Virus record (IMG/VR): IMGVR_UViG_3300032093_000620
Span: 1-29,210 of that record
From: a virus
Length of the DNA stretch: 29,210 bases
Direction: 5' to 3' (one strand)
The notes beneath the pieces were generated by a model. That model was not told the DNA's origin, ran no database searches, and was given only the letters and a program-made list of their open reading frames with translations. This document shows, piece by piece, positions 1 through 7,316 of the stretch. Each line of letters starts with the position of its first letter. Positions within the stretch are counted from its first letter, which is position 1. The position numbers and the translations under genes were made by a program.

Positions 1-102
1 GCGGTACCCGACCCATGTCGTCGCCCCGTGGCACGGTCATTCGCCGAAGGTCGCCGCCCAGCAGGCGTCCGCACGGGACAGCGTGCCCTCGCACGAAACG
101 AC

Positions 103-139
103 AGAACCCGCGGCAACCACTCGGGTTGCAGCGGGTTCT
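103..139. terminator. Strong imperfect hairpin upstream of the integrase
   Basis: The arms at 103-118 and 124-139 are complementary over 16 bp with one mismatch, around a 5-nt loop. No clean T-tract follows on either strand, so it is not a textbook intrinsic terminator. It may be a bidirectional terminator, an mRNA-end structure, or inverted integrase-binding sequence near an attachment site. The structure is directly visible; its role is inferred. Confidence 0.45.
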
Positions 140-190
140 TCGGAAATTACGCCGGTTCCCAGTGCCGGCCCGCGGCAGGATGCCGCGCAT

Positions 191-227
191 AAAAAAGCCC
201 GCCGGGGCCATGGATGGCCCGGCGGGC
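191..227 (-). terminator. Intrinsic terminator on the minus strand
   Basis: The arms at 197-209 and 216-227 form a roughly 12-bp GC-rich stem with one bulged G and a 6-nt loop. On the minus strand the stem is followed by six T residues (A-run at 191-196). This is the classic rho-independent layout for leftward transcription. It would stop read-through from the long leftward operon after it has passed antisense through the integrase gene. Confidence 0.7.
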
Positions 228-382
228 GTGAAATGGCGGGGACAGGATTGCCTCGGCCATGCACGGGAGAAACGGAATGAGCGCTGCAACAGGTACAGCC
301 GGTGCAACAGCTGCAACCCGACTTTCTTTCCGTCCAGAAATCCACAGCGAACGGATGCGTGCTACCTATGGGGGACGCAACC

Positions 383-1276
383 ATGCTTCTCTGCGAATTC
401 TTCACCAACGTGTACCGGCCGCTGCGTCTGCGGGGTAAGTCCGCAGCCAGCACGAGGCTCTACGGTTGTCTCTTTCGATCCTTCGATCGGTTCCTGCTGC
501 GGCGCGGAGAGGTATCGGATCTGGACGATCTAACGATCGCCGCGTACCTCGAGCGCCGTGCAGCTGCGGGCCTGTCGCCTTACACCGTCGAGCGTGAGCG
601 GTGCGGGCTGCTGGCCCTGGCCCGCCTGGCCCGCGAGCGCAACCTGCTGGCAACTATGCCGGCCTGCCCGCAGGCCGCACTGCCTGAGCGCGTGCCGCAG
701 GCCTGGACGGTGGAGCAGCTGCAGACGTTGATCGAGGCCGCGAGGCTCCAGCCAGGTCGCATAGGGGCCGTGGCGGCCTGCGACTTCTGGCCGGCCCTGT
801 TGCTCGTGCTCTACGAATCCGGCGAACGTATATCCGCGATCATGGACACACCGGCCGCAAACTACCGCCGGCCTCACCTGCTCGTGCCCGCGGAGTGCAG
901 GAAGGGGAAAAAGCGCGACCGCGTGTACCAGCTGTCGGCCGGCGTCTGCGACCTGCTCGACAGGCTGCGCCTTGACACTACTGGTCAAGGGCCGCTGTTC
1001 CCGTGGCCGCTGTCGCGAACGTACCTATGGGGCCGCATGAAACGAATGGTGAAGGGGGCCGGCCTGGGCGAGGGCCGCGGCTTTCGATTCCACGGCGTGA
1101 GGCGTGCGGCCCTGTCGCACTTCGCAGCTGCGGGTGGAGATGCCGCCGCGATGGCCGATCACGCCAGCCCGCGGACAACGGCCCGCTGGTACCTCGATCC
1201 CAGGATCACAGACCACGGCCCGCGGCCCTGCAACGTGCTTCCCAGAATCGACGCCAGGATCATGCCGCGGCAGTAG
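383..1276 (+). CDS. int: Tyrosine recombinase (phage integrase)
   Basis: Site-specific recombinase expected to integrate and excise the phage. Numbered from ATG 383 (297 aa), the tyrosine recombinase active site can be followed in order: Arg149 in ESGERISAI, Lys in the RKGKKRDR beta-hairpin near 173-177, His237 and Arg240 in FHGVRR, His260 in ADHAS, and nucleophile Tyr270 in RWYLDP. The N-terminal roughly 100 residues fit a SAM-like core-binding domain. I chose ATG 383 because GGGGGA lies 7 nt upstream; in-frame alternatives are ATG 368 and GTG 302. It is the only plus-strand gene and is convergent with the last tail gene, whose 3' end it overlaps by 17 bp. No excisionase is recognised next to it. 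Confidence 0.9.
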   Translation: MLLCEFFTNVYRPLRLRGKSAASTRLYGCLFRSFDRFLLRRGEVSDLDDLTIAAYLERRAAAGLSPYTVERERCGLLALARLARERNLLATMPACPQAALPERVPQAWTVEQLQTLIEAARLQPGRIGAVAACDFWPALLLVLYESGERISAIMDTPAANYRRPHLLVPAECRKGKKRDRVYQLSAGVCDLLDRLRLDTTGQGPLFPWPLSRTYLWGRMKRMVKGAGLGEGRGFRFHGVRRAALSHFAAAGGDAAAMADHASPRTTARWYLDPRITDHGPRPCNVLPRIDARIMPRQ

Positions 1277-1712
1277 CCCGCTTCGCGTTGGCGATAGCCC
1301 GCCGCACCAGCAGCCGGCCGGCCGCGTCGATGAACGGCAGGCCGCGTTTCGTGGCTTCCTCGCGGAGCCAGCCGACGATCTCGTCGAGGTGGTCGAGGCA
1401 CCACCCTGGGGCGCGGGCCTCCTCCTCATCCATCCGGCGGGCGCGGGCGTTGCACGAGCAATTCGACGTTGCCGTAATGCCGATCCGGCCGAGCAGCTTC
1501 TTCAACTCCGTGCCTGGGCCGCGGGTCGGGGGCGGGGGCGGAGCTTTCGCTGGCGTGAATCCAGGCTTCGCCTCGCGCGGATACGCCGGATGCTCGATAT
1601 CGACCGTGACCGTATCGCCGTCCTGGCTGACGATGCACGGGCGCACTTCGTCCAGCGTGTAGCCGCGTTCGCGGCAGCGGTTCAATAGGTGCTGCAAGCG
1701 ACAGGTGATCAT
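1260..1712 (-). CDS. Conserved phage protein with a CxC cysteine motif, last gene of the tail operon
   Basis: 150 aa, function unknown. The N-terminal part (RLQHLLNRCRERGYTLDEV, then a short strand-rich segment) looks like a small folded domain. A Pro-rich linker (PPPPPTRGPG) joins it to a C-terminal domain with NCSCNARARRMD, then GWCLDH and an Arg/Ala-rich helix. The Cys spacing CxC...C could bind metal or form disulfides. The start ATG 1712 overlaps the TGA of the Cys-rich gene upstream as ATGA, which indicates translational coupling. A longer in-frame reading to 1859 lies wholly inside the neighbour and is rejected. Position suggests a tail-tip or virion-associated role; that is inference. 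Confidence 0.75.
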   Translation of the reverse strand: MITCRLQHLLNRCRERGYTLDEVRPCIVSQDGDTVTVDIEHPAYPREAKPGFTPAKAPPPPPTRGPGTELKKLLGRIGITATSNCSCNARARRMDEEEARAPGWCLDHLDEIVGWLREEATKRGLPFIDAAGRLLVRRAIANAKRATAAA

Positions 1713-2731
1713 GGCAGCGGATTCGCCTCCGCAGCTATTCGGTTCGCGGAGCAGTCGAAAACCGGATCGCCCATCAGAGGCCCAGGGTCGACGTATTCCT
1801 CGCAACGCCGGTAGCCTTGCTTGCAGGGCGTGCCCTCGGGATACCGATCCGGCCCCCACGGCGGCGACGTGAATGGTAGCCCTTGCTCGATTGTCATCGA
1901 GAAGGAGTCGCCTTCCGTCTTGTAGAACCTCGTCACCGAATTCGGGTTAGCGGGGTCATCGCAGCCACCAGGCGGCGACCATTGCGGATAGTCCAGTGCA
2001 CCCTCTTCTTTAGCAAACTGCTGATTCGCGCAGTCCCACACGAATACCCGCTCACGCCACCGAATATGATTGCAGTCGCCGCCTGTTGTGGTGTATTCGA
2101 TCCATACGAAATAGGGCTTGCAGCCAAGTTTCTGCGGATACCCAGGCTTCCAGCGAAAACCGTATGGCCCGCTCGATACATACACCTCCTGAATCGCTCC
2201 GCTGGGCAGGTAGTTGAAAAAAGAGTTATAGCCATACTCCCACGGCCTTGGCGGACGTAACGAGCACGCAGACCCGCAGGACGAAAACCACTGCCCACCT
2301 GCCGCTTCGCAGTCCTCTTGCGTTGCGAGGTCAGTGAACTCCTCGCCCACTTGGCAGCATCCGACGGGAGGGGGGCACGTCTCGCCCCATTCGGATTCGC
2401 ATTGGCTTTTGTCAGCGAACGGGCCTTCTGCACCCTCCTTACAGTAGCCCGTCCATGCGTCGCAAACTGGGGTGTATCTACACGGCGACGGAACGCATCT
2501 GCCGCCGCAGCAGTAGCAGCCGTCGGGGCACGGGGTATCTTCGTCGCACTCACCAGAGCAGCACGTTTTCTCGGCGTCAATGCACTGACCATTGCAGCAC
2601 TTGCAGCCCTGCTCGCACGGATACCCCCACTCCTCGTCGCACCAACCGGAGCATCCGCAGCAGCAACCACCGCCGCCCGCGAGCGAGCCGCCCTTCGATA
2701 CGATCTTCCCGCCGGTGGAGTTGAGCGTCAT
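1709..2731 (-). CDS. Cys-rich tail-tip protein with planctomycete-like repeats
   Basis: 340 aa with 35 cysteines, 28 of them in the first about 160 residues. After an N-terminal MTLNSTGGKI stretch and a Gly-rich segment come a CCCGC cluster and three CCxGxC units (residues 45-50, 57-62 and 74-79). A GCC...C-x3-GGxW...C module follows at about 124-156 and resembles Cys repeats I know from planctomycete secreted proteins. The C-terminal 180 residues are Trp/Tyr/Pro-rich and probably beta-structured. ATG 2731 overlaps the preceding stop as ATGA; the upstream extension to 2770 is less likely. It probably sits at the tail tip and is disulfide-stabilised. Adhesion is plausible but unproven. Confidence 0.8.
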   Translation of the reverse strand: MTLNSTGGKIVSKGGSLAGGGGCCCGCSGWCDEEWGYPCEQGCKCCNGQCIDAEKTCCSGECDEDTPCPDGCYCCGGRCVPSPCRYTPVCDAWTGYCKEGAEGPFADKSQCESEWGETCPPPVGCCQVGEEFTDLATQEDCEAAGGQWFSSCGSACSLRPPRPWEYGYNSFFNYLPSGAIQEVYVSSGPYGFRWKPGYPQKLGCKPYFVWIEYTTTGGDCNHIRWRERVFVWDCANQQFAKEEGALDYPQWSPPGGCDDPANPNSVTRFYKTEGDSFSMTIEQGLPFTSPPWGPDRYPEGTPCKQGYRRCEEYVDPGPLMGDPVFDCSANRIAAEANPLP

Positions 2732-3237
2732 GGAGTCGGGCAGTCCTCGATGTCGATCCACTCCAGGCAACCGGACGAATGGCCCAACGCCTGCCGCTTG
2801 CCCATGCTGAATCCCTTGATCTTGTCCACCGGCGTGTTGCCGACCATATCAGTGCAGTCGCTATCGTCGGCCTTGCAGACCTCGATCAGATACCACGAAC
2901 CGTTTCCGGCCTTCGCCACCAGCACGAACGTATCGGCCTTGACGGTGCGAACCTTGTTGACGCACTTCTCTATCGTCTCGGCCGGATCGCTTTTCGATTC
3001 GCTCGGGGGCGTGCCAGCCTCCCATACTTCGAGGTCTGCAAGCGAGCCGACGGCCCACTCCTCTTTCGTTTTGCAGAGCCGAACCCTCCCGCCGGCCGGG
3101 AAGTTTCGGGCGAACTCCACCGGCTTTTCGCGGCGCGTTCCCTTCTCGTAATGCACGACGGCATTGGCGATACGCTGCGCGTCGCGGCGGGTGAATACGC
3201 CGGTCACGTTGTCGGCTCGGTTCGCTGATCGCGTCAC
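2728..3237 (-). CDS. Tail-tip region protein of unknown function
   Basis: 169 aa. The N-terminus (DNVTGVFTRRDAQRIANAVV) is a predicted helix. A mostly beta-strand region follows with GGRVRLCK, LEVWEAG and a hydrophobic strand TFVLVAKAGNGSWYLIEVC. Six cysteines are present. ATG 3237 overlaps the upstream TGA as ATGA and its own stop overlaps the Cys-rich gene the same way, so the three genes are probably made in linked amounts. No enzyme motif is visible. Location downstream of the tape measure and the next tail protein suggests a baseplate or tail-tip part. Confidence 0.75.
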   Translation of the reverse strand: MTRSANRADNVTGVFTRRDAQRIANAVVHYEKGTRREKPVEFARNFPAGGRVRLCKTKEEWAVGSLADLEVWEAGTPPSESKSDPAETIEKCVNKVRTVKADTFVLVAKAGNGSWYLIEVCKADDSDCTDMVGNTPVDKIKGFSMGKRQALGHSSGCLEWIDIEDCPTP

Positions 3238-4085
3238 GACAGCACTCCGAACACGGCGAAGCTGACCTCGTCGTACACCCTCGCCTTTTTCATGGTCGGC
3301 TCATCCTCGGGCAGCGCCAGGCCCAAAGAGCTCAGGGCAACCGGCTGGACTACCGGCTCGCCGTTCACCTTGATCACCTGCTTCTTGCCGTCACGAATCT
3401 CTTGCAGGCCGACGTCGGGGTACTCCTTGTCCCAGGTCGCGCGGCGAAAAGCGAAGTCCCATACCGTAGACCAATAGACCAGCGTGCGGCCGTCGTTGTT
3501 CTCCACCATTTTCGTGGCGCTCTGAAATGCGACCTTCCACGTGCGAGGGCCGTGGCCCATCCAAGGCTCGGAGTTCACCGCATTGCAGTGGGTTCCCGCG
3601 AGGTTCGTCCACGAAAGATCGCGGAAGCATCGCGTGAGCGTCAGCCGATACTCCGAATACTCCTGCTCCAATCCAGGGATCGGGTCTCTCGCGCTGTTCA
3701 GTATCGGCTGGCCGTCCACCGTGCGCAGGCAGGGGCCAGTCGTGATCGAGGCCGAAGCGCTCCAAACATCACCGGGAAAGCTGATGCTGCCAGGGGACTG
3801 CGGCGTGTTCTGCTGCTCGACGGTCGGCACGTAATAGCGAACCGTCAGCCTGTAGTGCAGGCCAGACTCGTCTGCGGCTTGGCAGTCGAATTCCTGGGCG
3901 ATGCAATCGGGATTGTCGGGATGCGGGTCGAGAAAACCTATGCCGGCTGCATGGATAATCTCGTTCGTGTCAACCGACGGGGCCGTGACTCGCACGAGAA
4001 ACGACCGCGTGTAGGTGAACGTCTCGCGGAACTTGCCGGAGACAGAGCGGCCATCCGGCACCTCGAATACGTCAACGACAGACAT
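3234..4085 (-). CDS. Putative distal tail/baseplate protein
   Basis: 283 aa, beta-rich, with no recognisable enzyme motif. It follows the tape measure gene directly (TGATG, one shared base), the place where siphophages usually encode the distal tail protein or first tail-tip subunit. Visible features are an N-terminal strand-rich domain (FTYTRSFLVRVTAP) and a middle segment with several Trp and Cys residues. A C-terminal part ends in ARVYDEVSFAVFGVL. Assignment rests on gene order; I cannot match the sequence to a specific distal tail family. Confidence 0.65.
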   Translation of the reverse strand: MSVVDVFEVPDGRSVSGKFRETFTYTRSFLVRVTAPSVDTNEIIHAAGIGFLDPHPDNPDCIAQEFDCQAADESGLHYRLTVRYYVPTVEQQNTPQSPGSISFPGDVWSASASITTGPCLRTVDGQPILNSARDPIPGLEQEYSEYRLTLTRCFRDLSWTNLAGTHCNAVNSEPWMGHGPRTWKVAFQSATKMVENNDGRTLVYWSTVWDFAFRRATWDKEYPDVGLQEIRDGKKQVIKVNGEPVVQPVALSSLGLALPEDEPTMKKARVYDEVSFAVFGVLS

Positions 4086-5503
4086 CAGCGACCTCCCGCT
4101 CCGACGATGTTGAATACCGCTTGCGGCACGCCGATCACCTTCCCCAGCTGCTGCGATATGTCACGCAGGAACGCCAGCGACTTCTCGGCCGTTGCGTTCT
4201 GCTTCTCAAGGTTGATCGCCGCATCCTCACGGGCTCCCTTGTTCTCCTTCGTGCTGGCCTCGGCCCTGGCTTGCCGCTCCTTGTAGGCCGCCTCCATTCG
4301 TGCGATTTCCTCGAGCGCCTTCGCAGCGAACTTCCCACCGGCCGATGGTGCGCCGGTCGCCTTCTCGCCGTCGCCAAAGATGTTCGCCCATGCTTTCTGT
4401 AGCAGCCCGCCCGCCTCGTCCTGCATCAGCTGAGCGCGGTCAATGCCAGCGTCGGCCACGCCTGCCTCTCGCAAATCCTTCGACGCCCCCGCCGCCAGCG
4501 AGCCGCCGAGCACGATGCCGGCCCCAGCCATTTCGCTCGCACCGTAGACCGCCTGGCCCACGCCCTTGATCCGCCGCCAGACCGAATCGAAGTTCGAGGC
4601 GGCATCCGTGAGGATCTGCGCGAACGTCATCGCACCATCGACCATCGTGCCAATCGTGGTGGCGATGATCTTCGAGAACTCCATCGCGACCGGCACCATG
4701 CCGCCCGCATCGGCCAGCCGCTTCAGCAAATCCTCGATCAGTCCCGTGACGGCGGGGGCGAAGGCCGCGACCACCTGCGTCTTGAATCCCTCGAAGGCGT
4801 CGGCAACGTCGCCGAAAGCGTTCTTCATCGCGATCACGTTTTGGCCCGATGCGGTATCGAGCGCCTTGCCGAACAGGTCTACCTCCTGGGCGGCGTCGCG
4901 GATCGCCTGACTGCCGGCCTCGAACAGCGGCCCCAGGTCTTTCCCTGTGCGGCCGAATATCTGCAAGGCCGCCGCAGTCCGCTCCGCTGGCGTAGGCAGC
5001 TTCGCGATCTGATCCACGATCCTCTCGAAGGCCTGCTCGGGGGCGAGCGCGGCCAGGTCAGACGCGGCCAGCCCGATCTTGTTGAACGCCGCGGCGGCAC
5101 CCTTCGAGCCTTCCTGCGCCTTGACGATCGCCACGCCCATCTTCTGCACCGCGTTCGTCACGGCCCCCTGGCTCACGCCAACCTCGTCGGCCGCCTCGGC
5201 CAGGGCCGCAAACGCTTCGAGCGGCACGCCGATCTTCGCCGCCATCCGAGCCTGCTCGGTGACAACGTCGGCGGTAGCCGTTGCGATGTTGGCGATACTG
5301 CGGGCCGCGTTGCTCGCACCCTGCACCATGCCGGCGAACAGCTGAGCGCCTTGCAGGCCGGCGATCAGATTCAGCTTTCCCTTGAGGCTATCGACGCTGG
5401 TCTGCACCTTTTGGAATTCAGCACGCGCGGTATTGCAGCCCGTCACCAGGCCGCCGGTAGAGGCCGTGAAGATCGCCGCGACTTTGCCTATCACCGTGCT
5501 CAC
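4085..5503 (-). CDS. Tail tape measure protein
   Basis: 472 aa. The long Ala-rich helical N-terminal two thirds has small hydrophobic patches (ARSIANIATATADVV) and a repeating phase around EQAFERIVDQIAKL, typical of tape measure proteins that set tail length and pass through the tube. Hydrophobic segments near 255-345 could be the membrane-active part. A charged coiled-coil segment (KALEEIARMEAAYKERQARAEA) lies near 395-425. GTG 5503 overlaps the chaperone T frame stop as GTGA. The length is short for the family; at about 0.15 nm per residue it would suggest a tail near 70 nm. It follows the G/GT chaperone genes, as in lambda. Confidence 0.88.
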   Translation of the reverse strand: MSTVIGKVAAIFTASTGGLVTGCNTARAEFQKVQTSVDSLKGKLNLIAGLQGAQLFAGMVQGASNAARSIANIATATADVVTEQARMAAKIGVPLEAFAALAEAADEVGVSQGAVTNAVQKMGVAIVKAQEGSKGAAAAFNKIGLAASDLAALAPEQAFERIVDQIAKLPTPAERTAAALQIFGRTGKDLGPLFEAGSQAIRDAAQEVDLFGKALDTASGQNVIAMKNAFGDVADAFEGFKTQVVAAFAPAVTGLIEDLLKRLADAGGMVPVAMEFSKIIATTIGTMVDGAMTFAQILTDAASNFDSVWRRIKGVGQAVYGASEMAGAGIVLGGSLAAGASKDLREAGVADAGIDRAQLMQDEAGGLLQKAWANIFGDGEKATGAPSAGGKFAAKALEEIARMEAAYKERQARAEASTKENKGAREDAAINLEKQNATAEKSLAFLRDISQQLGKVIGVPQAVFNIVGAGGR

Positions 5504-6176
5504 TTGATTCTCCCTTGTGCACGCAGCTGGGCGGCGAACGCCGGTATCTTCGCCAACTCCGCAATCACTTCATCCTCGGTCTGCACGGGCTCCTGCCAGT
5601 TAGGCATGAATCGAGACTCGCGATCTGGATCGAACTCCTCGCCCATGCCGCAGCGAATGAGCGTTGTCATCCTGCCGGCCCGCCGCCACTCGTCTCCGAA
5701 CGGCTCGCAATGCCAATAGCCCATCCACCTCCGCAGCTGGTCGAGGGTTATCTGTGCCGCCAACCGATCTACGTTCCACTCGCCTAGTTGCAGAGCCAGC
5801 CGGTAGAGGAAAAGAACCTCGGGGCTGGCCTCTATTTTTTTGCCTCGTCCTCCACCGCAGACTTCCGCAGCTGCATCACGTCCTCGACGCAGCGGTTGTA
5901 GATCGCCATCATCGTGGCCGGCGGCAGACGCAGCACTTCCTCGGGATCGCTCACGAGCGGCTTGTTGTCATCGTCCACCAGGCAGGCCGCGACCGTGCGA
6001 GCGATCACGCTGTCGGGAAGCAGGCTCCCCTCGTGCGCTCGCTGTTCCTGCACGATGCCGTACCAGACGCCGAAGGCGGGGCTGCGAAGCCGCACCACGC
6101 CCAGGCCTTCGACCTCGAACTCCGTCACGGCCCCGTGATCAAACTGGGCCACCAGCTGCTCGCGTCCAATCGCCAT
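5500..6176 (-). CDS. Tail assembly chaperone GT fusion by -1 programmed frameshift
   Basis: Ribosomes that slip -1 on the A7 run at 5841-5835 leave the 114-residue G frame after its last two lysines and continue in the T frame to the stop at 5502-5500. The product is about 225 aa. After the shift the sequence runs IEASPEVLFLYRLALQLG, then a region with GYWHCEPFGDEWRRAG. This pattern (LALxLGEW...EPFGDEWR) fits the T domain (DUF4035-like) of phage tail chaperones. In lambda the GT protein binds the tape measure while G coats it, and a fixed slip ratio is needed. The T frame has no good start of its own; its first possible one is TTG 5763. Confidence 0.85.
5832..6176 (-). CDS. Tail assembly chaperone G
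   Basis: 114 aa, the unshifted product of the chaperone gene, ending in EDEAKK just before a TAG stop. It begins MAIGREQLVAQFDHGAV, with FEVEGLGVVRLRSP and an alpha-helical C-terminal half. It lies between the tube-like genes and the tape measure, the usual place for a lambda G-type protein that keeps the tape measure soluble until the tube polymerises. The start ATG 6176 is 1 nt after the preceding stop. The codons GCA AAA AAA TAG form the frameshift site for the GT fusion. Confidence 0.85.
   Translation of the reverse strand: MAIGREQLVAQFDHGAVTEFEVEGLGVVRLRSPAFGVWYGIVQEQRAHEGSLLPDSVIARTVAACLVDDDNKPLVSDPEEVLRLPPATMMAIYNRCVEDVMQLRKSAVEDEAKK
5835..5841 (-). promoter_or_regulatory. A AAA AAA slippery heptamer for -1 frameshifting
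   Basis: On the gene strand the zero-frame codons read GCA AAA AAA TAG, so the heptamer A AAA AAA fits the X XXY YYZ rule exactly with the stop as next codon. A -1 slip re-enters the frame that encodes the T domain without any intervening stop. Slippery sites at this spot are a conserved hallmark of long-tailed phages. Confidence 0.88.
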
Positions 6177-6177
6177 A

Positions 6178-6549
6178 TCAAAACCCCGTCATCTTGAAGG
6201 TGAAAGTAGTCTCGGTCAGTTCGCCCACGCCGCCGATGATCGTGAAGTCGCGCAGGAAGGCGTTAGCGTTTGCCGCGGCCCCAGGCATCACGAATGACAA
6301 CACGGCGATTCGGCCACGGTCTAATCCGGTGAGGGCCGGCACGCCGATGCAGGTGAACGTGAATTCGGGCTGCATGATCGAAACAGGGTCGGCAATCATC
6401 ACGACGCGGGTATTGTTGCCGCTGCCCACGACAGGCGACTGCAGCGACGTGAACTCAATCACGCCGCCCGCAGGGTACGAAGCGCTCGAGCGGCGCAGCT
6501 TGCCAAGCCGCCTGCCGCCCCAGGTCACGACTGTTCCCTGCGCGTCCAC
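6178..6549 (-). CDS. Small tube-like tail protein
   Basis: 123 aa, almost wholly predicted beta-strand (for example GVIEFTSLQSPV, RVVMIADPVSI, ETTFTFKMTGF). It starts at GTG 6549 with GAGG 5 nt upstream. It lies directly after the better tube candidate and before the G/GT chaperones. Its size and strand pattern resemble the neighbour, and both open with a G-T-x-beta-G pattern, so it may be a second tube subunit, a tail-tube paralogue or a tube-capping protein. Function is inferred from order and fold-like appearance only. Confidence 0.65.
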   Translation of the reverse strand: MDAQGTVVTWGGRRLGKLRRSSASYPAGGVIEFTSLQSPVVGSGNNTRVVMIADPVSIMQPEFTFTCIGVPALTGLDRGRIAVLSFVMPGAAANANAFLRDFTIIGGVGELTETTFTFKMTGF

Positions 6550-6564
6550 GACAACCTCGCTTGC

Positions 6565-6906
6565 TCAGGTCGCGGACATTCGGAACTCAGCCGAGCCCGA
6601 AAGCAACTCGCCCACCTTCGCCTCGTTCTCCCACTTCGTGCAGAGAGCCTTGCCGCTGATGCCCAGGGAAAGGCACGAGATGGTGTGCGTGTCGGTCTGG
6701 TCGGGCCGCTGCGTCCCGTAGTACGTGCACGACACGGTATCGCCATCCACGAGCGGGGCCGGTTGGTAGGCCTTCATCGAACCGCTCGGCAGGTCGAGCG
6801 TCGATGCGTCGATCTCGTTCACGCTGCCGCTGCACTTCACGTTCGTGGCGAGAAACACCACGCCGTTGAACTCGAACGTCGTGCCTTGTGAATCGGGGAT
6901 TGGCAT
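6565..6906 (-). CDS. Major tail tube protein (putative)
   Basis: 113 aa, starting at ATG 6906 with GAGGAG 6 nt upstream; an in-frame TTG at 6912 is less likely. The opening MPIPDSQGTTFEFNGVVF and the segment NEIDASTLDLPSGS match the pattern of small siphophage tail tube subunits (DSxGTxFxFxG, then D-V/A-S-T-L-D). The rest is strand-rich and ends EFRMSAT. It sits between the tail completion gene and the chaperones, the usual place for the tube. It is likely the polymerising subunit of the tail. Confidence 0.75.
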   Translation of the reverse strand: MPIPDSQGTTFEFNGVVFLATNVKCSGSVNEIDASTLDLPSGSMKAYQPAPLVDGDTVSCTYYGTQRPDQTDTHTISCLSLGISGKALCTKWENEAKVGELLSGSAEFRMSAT

Positions 6907-6908
6907 CT

Positions 6909-7316
6909 TCAACTCCTCGGGTACTTCTCAATCCAGCGAACGGAAAACACCATCACGACCATGTACGTTGGCTTGTCGTGCCCCTCGAAGAACACGGGAT
7001 CGCCGTCGCGTTCATCCGTGAGGTCGACCCTCTCGATTAGAATCCCGCCCGCCTCACCCTTGAACGTATCGCAGGCCAGCCGCACGCGCTCGGCCAGTTC
7101 TTTCGCCTGGGTGTAGCCTTCCGCGTACAGTTCCACCTCGAAGGATGCGACCGGCGGCATACAAGCTGCACCGCCCATATGCCGCTCGCGATCGGTCTGC
7201 ATGCGCCGGTAGCAGGCAAACGGCACAGCCGCCCCCTCCGGCACGCTCACGGGCCAGGCCTTCAGGCCGGCCGCGGCCTCGACCGCAGACTTCAACCATG
7301 CTTCGGGATAGCTCAC
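6909..7316 (-). CDS. Tail completion/terminator protein (DUF3168-like)
   Basis: 135 aa. I chose GTG 7316 because GGAGG lies 5 nt upstream and the codon overlaps the preceding stop as GTGA; an in-frame GTG at 7328 is possible. The order helix (YPEAWLKSAVEAAAGL), strands with VPFACYRRM, then ASFEVELYAEGYTQAKELAERV and a final strand YMVVMVFSVRW fits the alpha/beta tail terminator proteins that cap the tail tube and join it to the head. Position just before the tube gene supports this. Confidence 0.75.
   Translation of the reverse strand: MSYPEAWLKSAVEAAAGLKAWPVSVPEGAAVPFACYRRMQTDRERHMGGAACMPPVASFEVELYAEGYTQAKELAERVRLACDTFKGEAGGILIERVDLTDERDGDPVFFEGHDKPTYMVVMVFSVRWIEKYPRS

Larger units (their letters stand above)
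1..382. other. Left-end non-coding stretch; possible attachment region
   Basis: I see no convincing gene between the window edge and the integrase start. Frames here are open only because of the GC content, and they run through two strong hairpins. Besides the hairpins the stretch holds TGCAAC at 285-290, 303-308 and 312-317, and the inverted form GTTGCA at 125-130. The element TGCAACCCG at 312-320 recurs inverted at 122-130. Short repeats next to an integrase gene can be arm-type integrase sites, but no att core can be recognised without the other junction. Confidence 0.35.

Noticed and set aside
37-453. 138-aa minus-strand frame near the left end
   Set aside because: It runs through both hairpins and lies antisense to the integrase start; no family pattern.
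1003-1688. Overlapping plus-strand frames around 1003-1688
   Set aside because: Shadows of the convergent integrase and tail-end genes, with low-complexity Arg/Ala/Ser composition.
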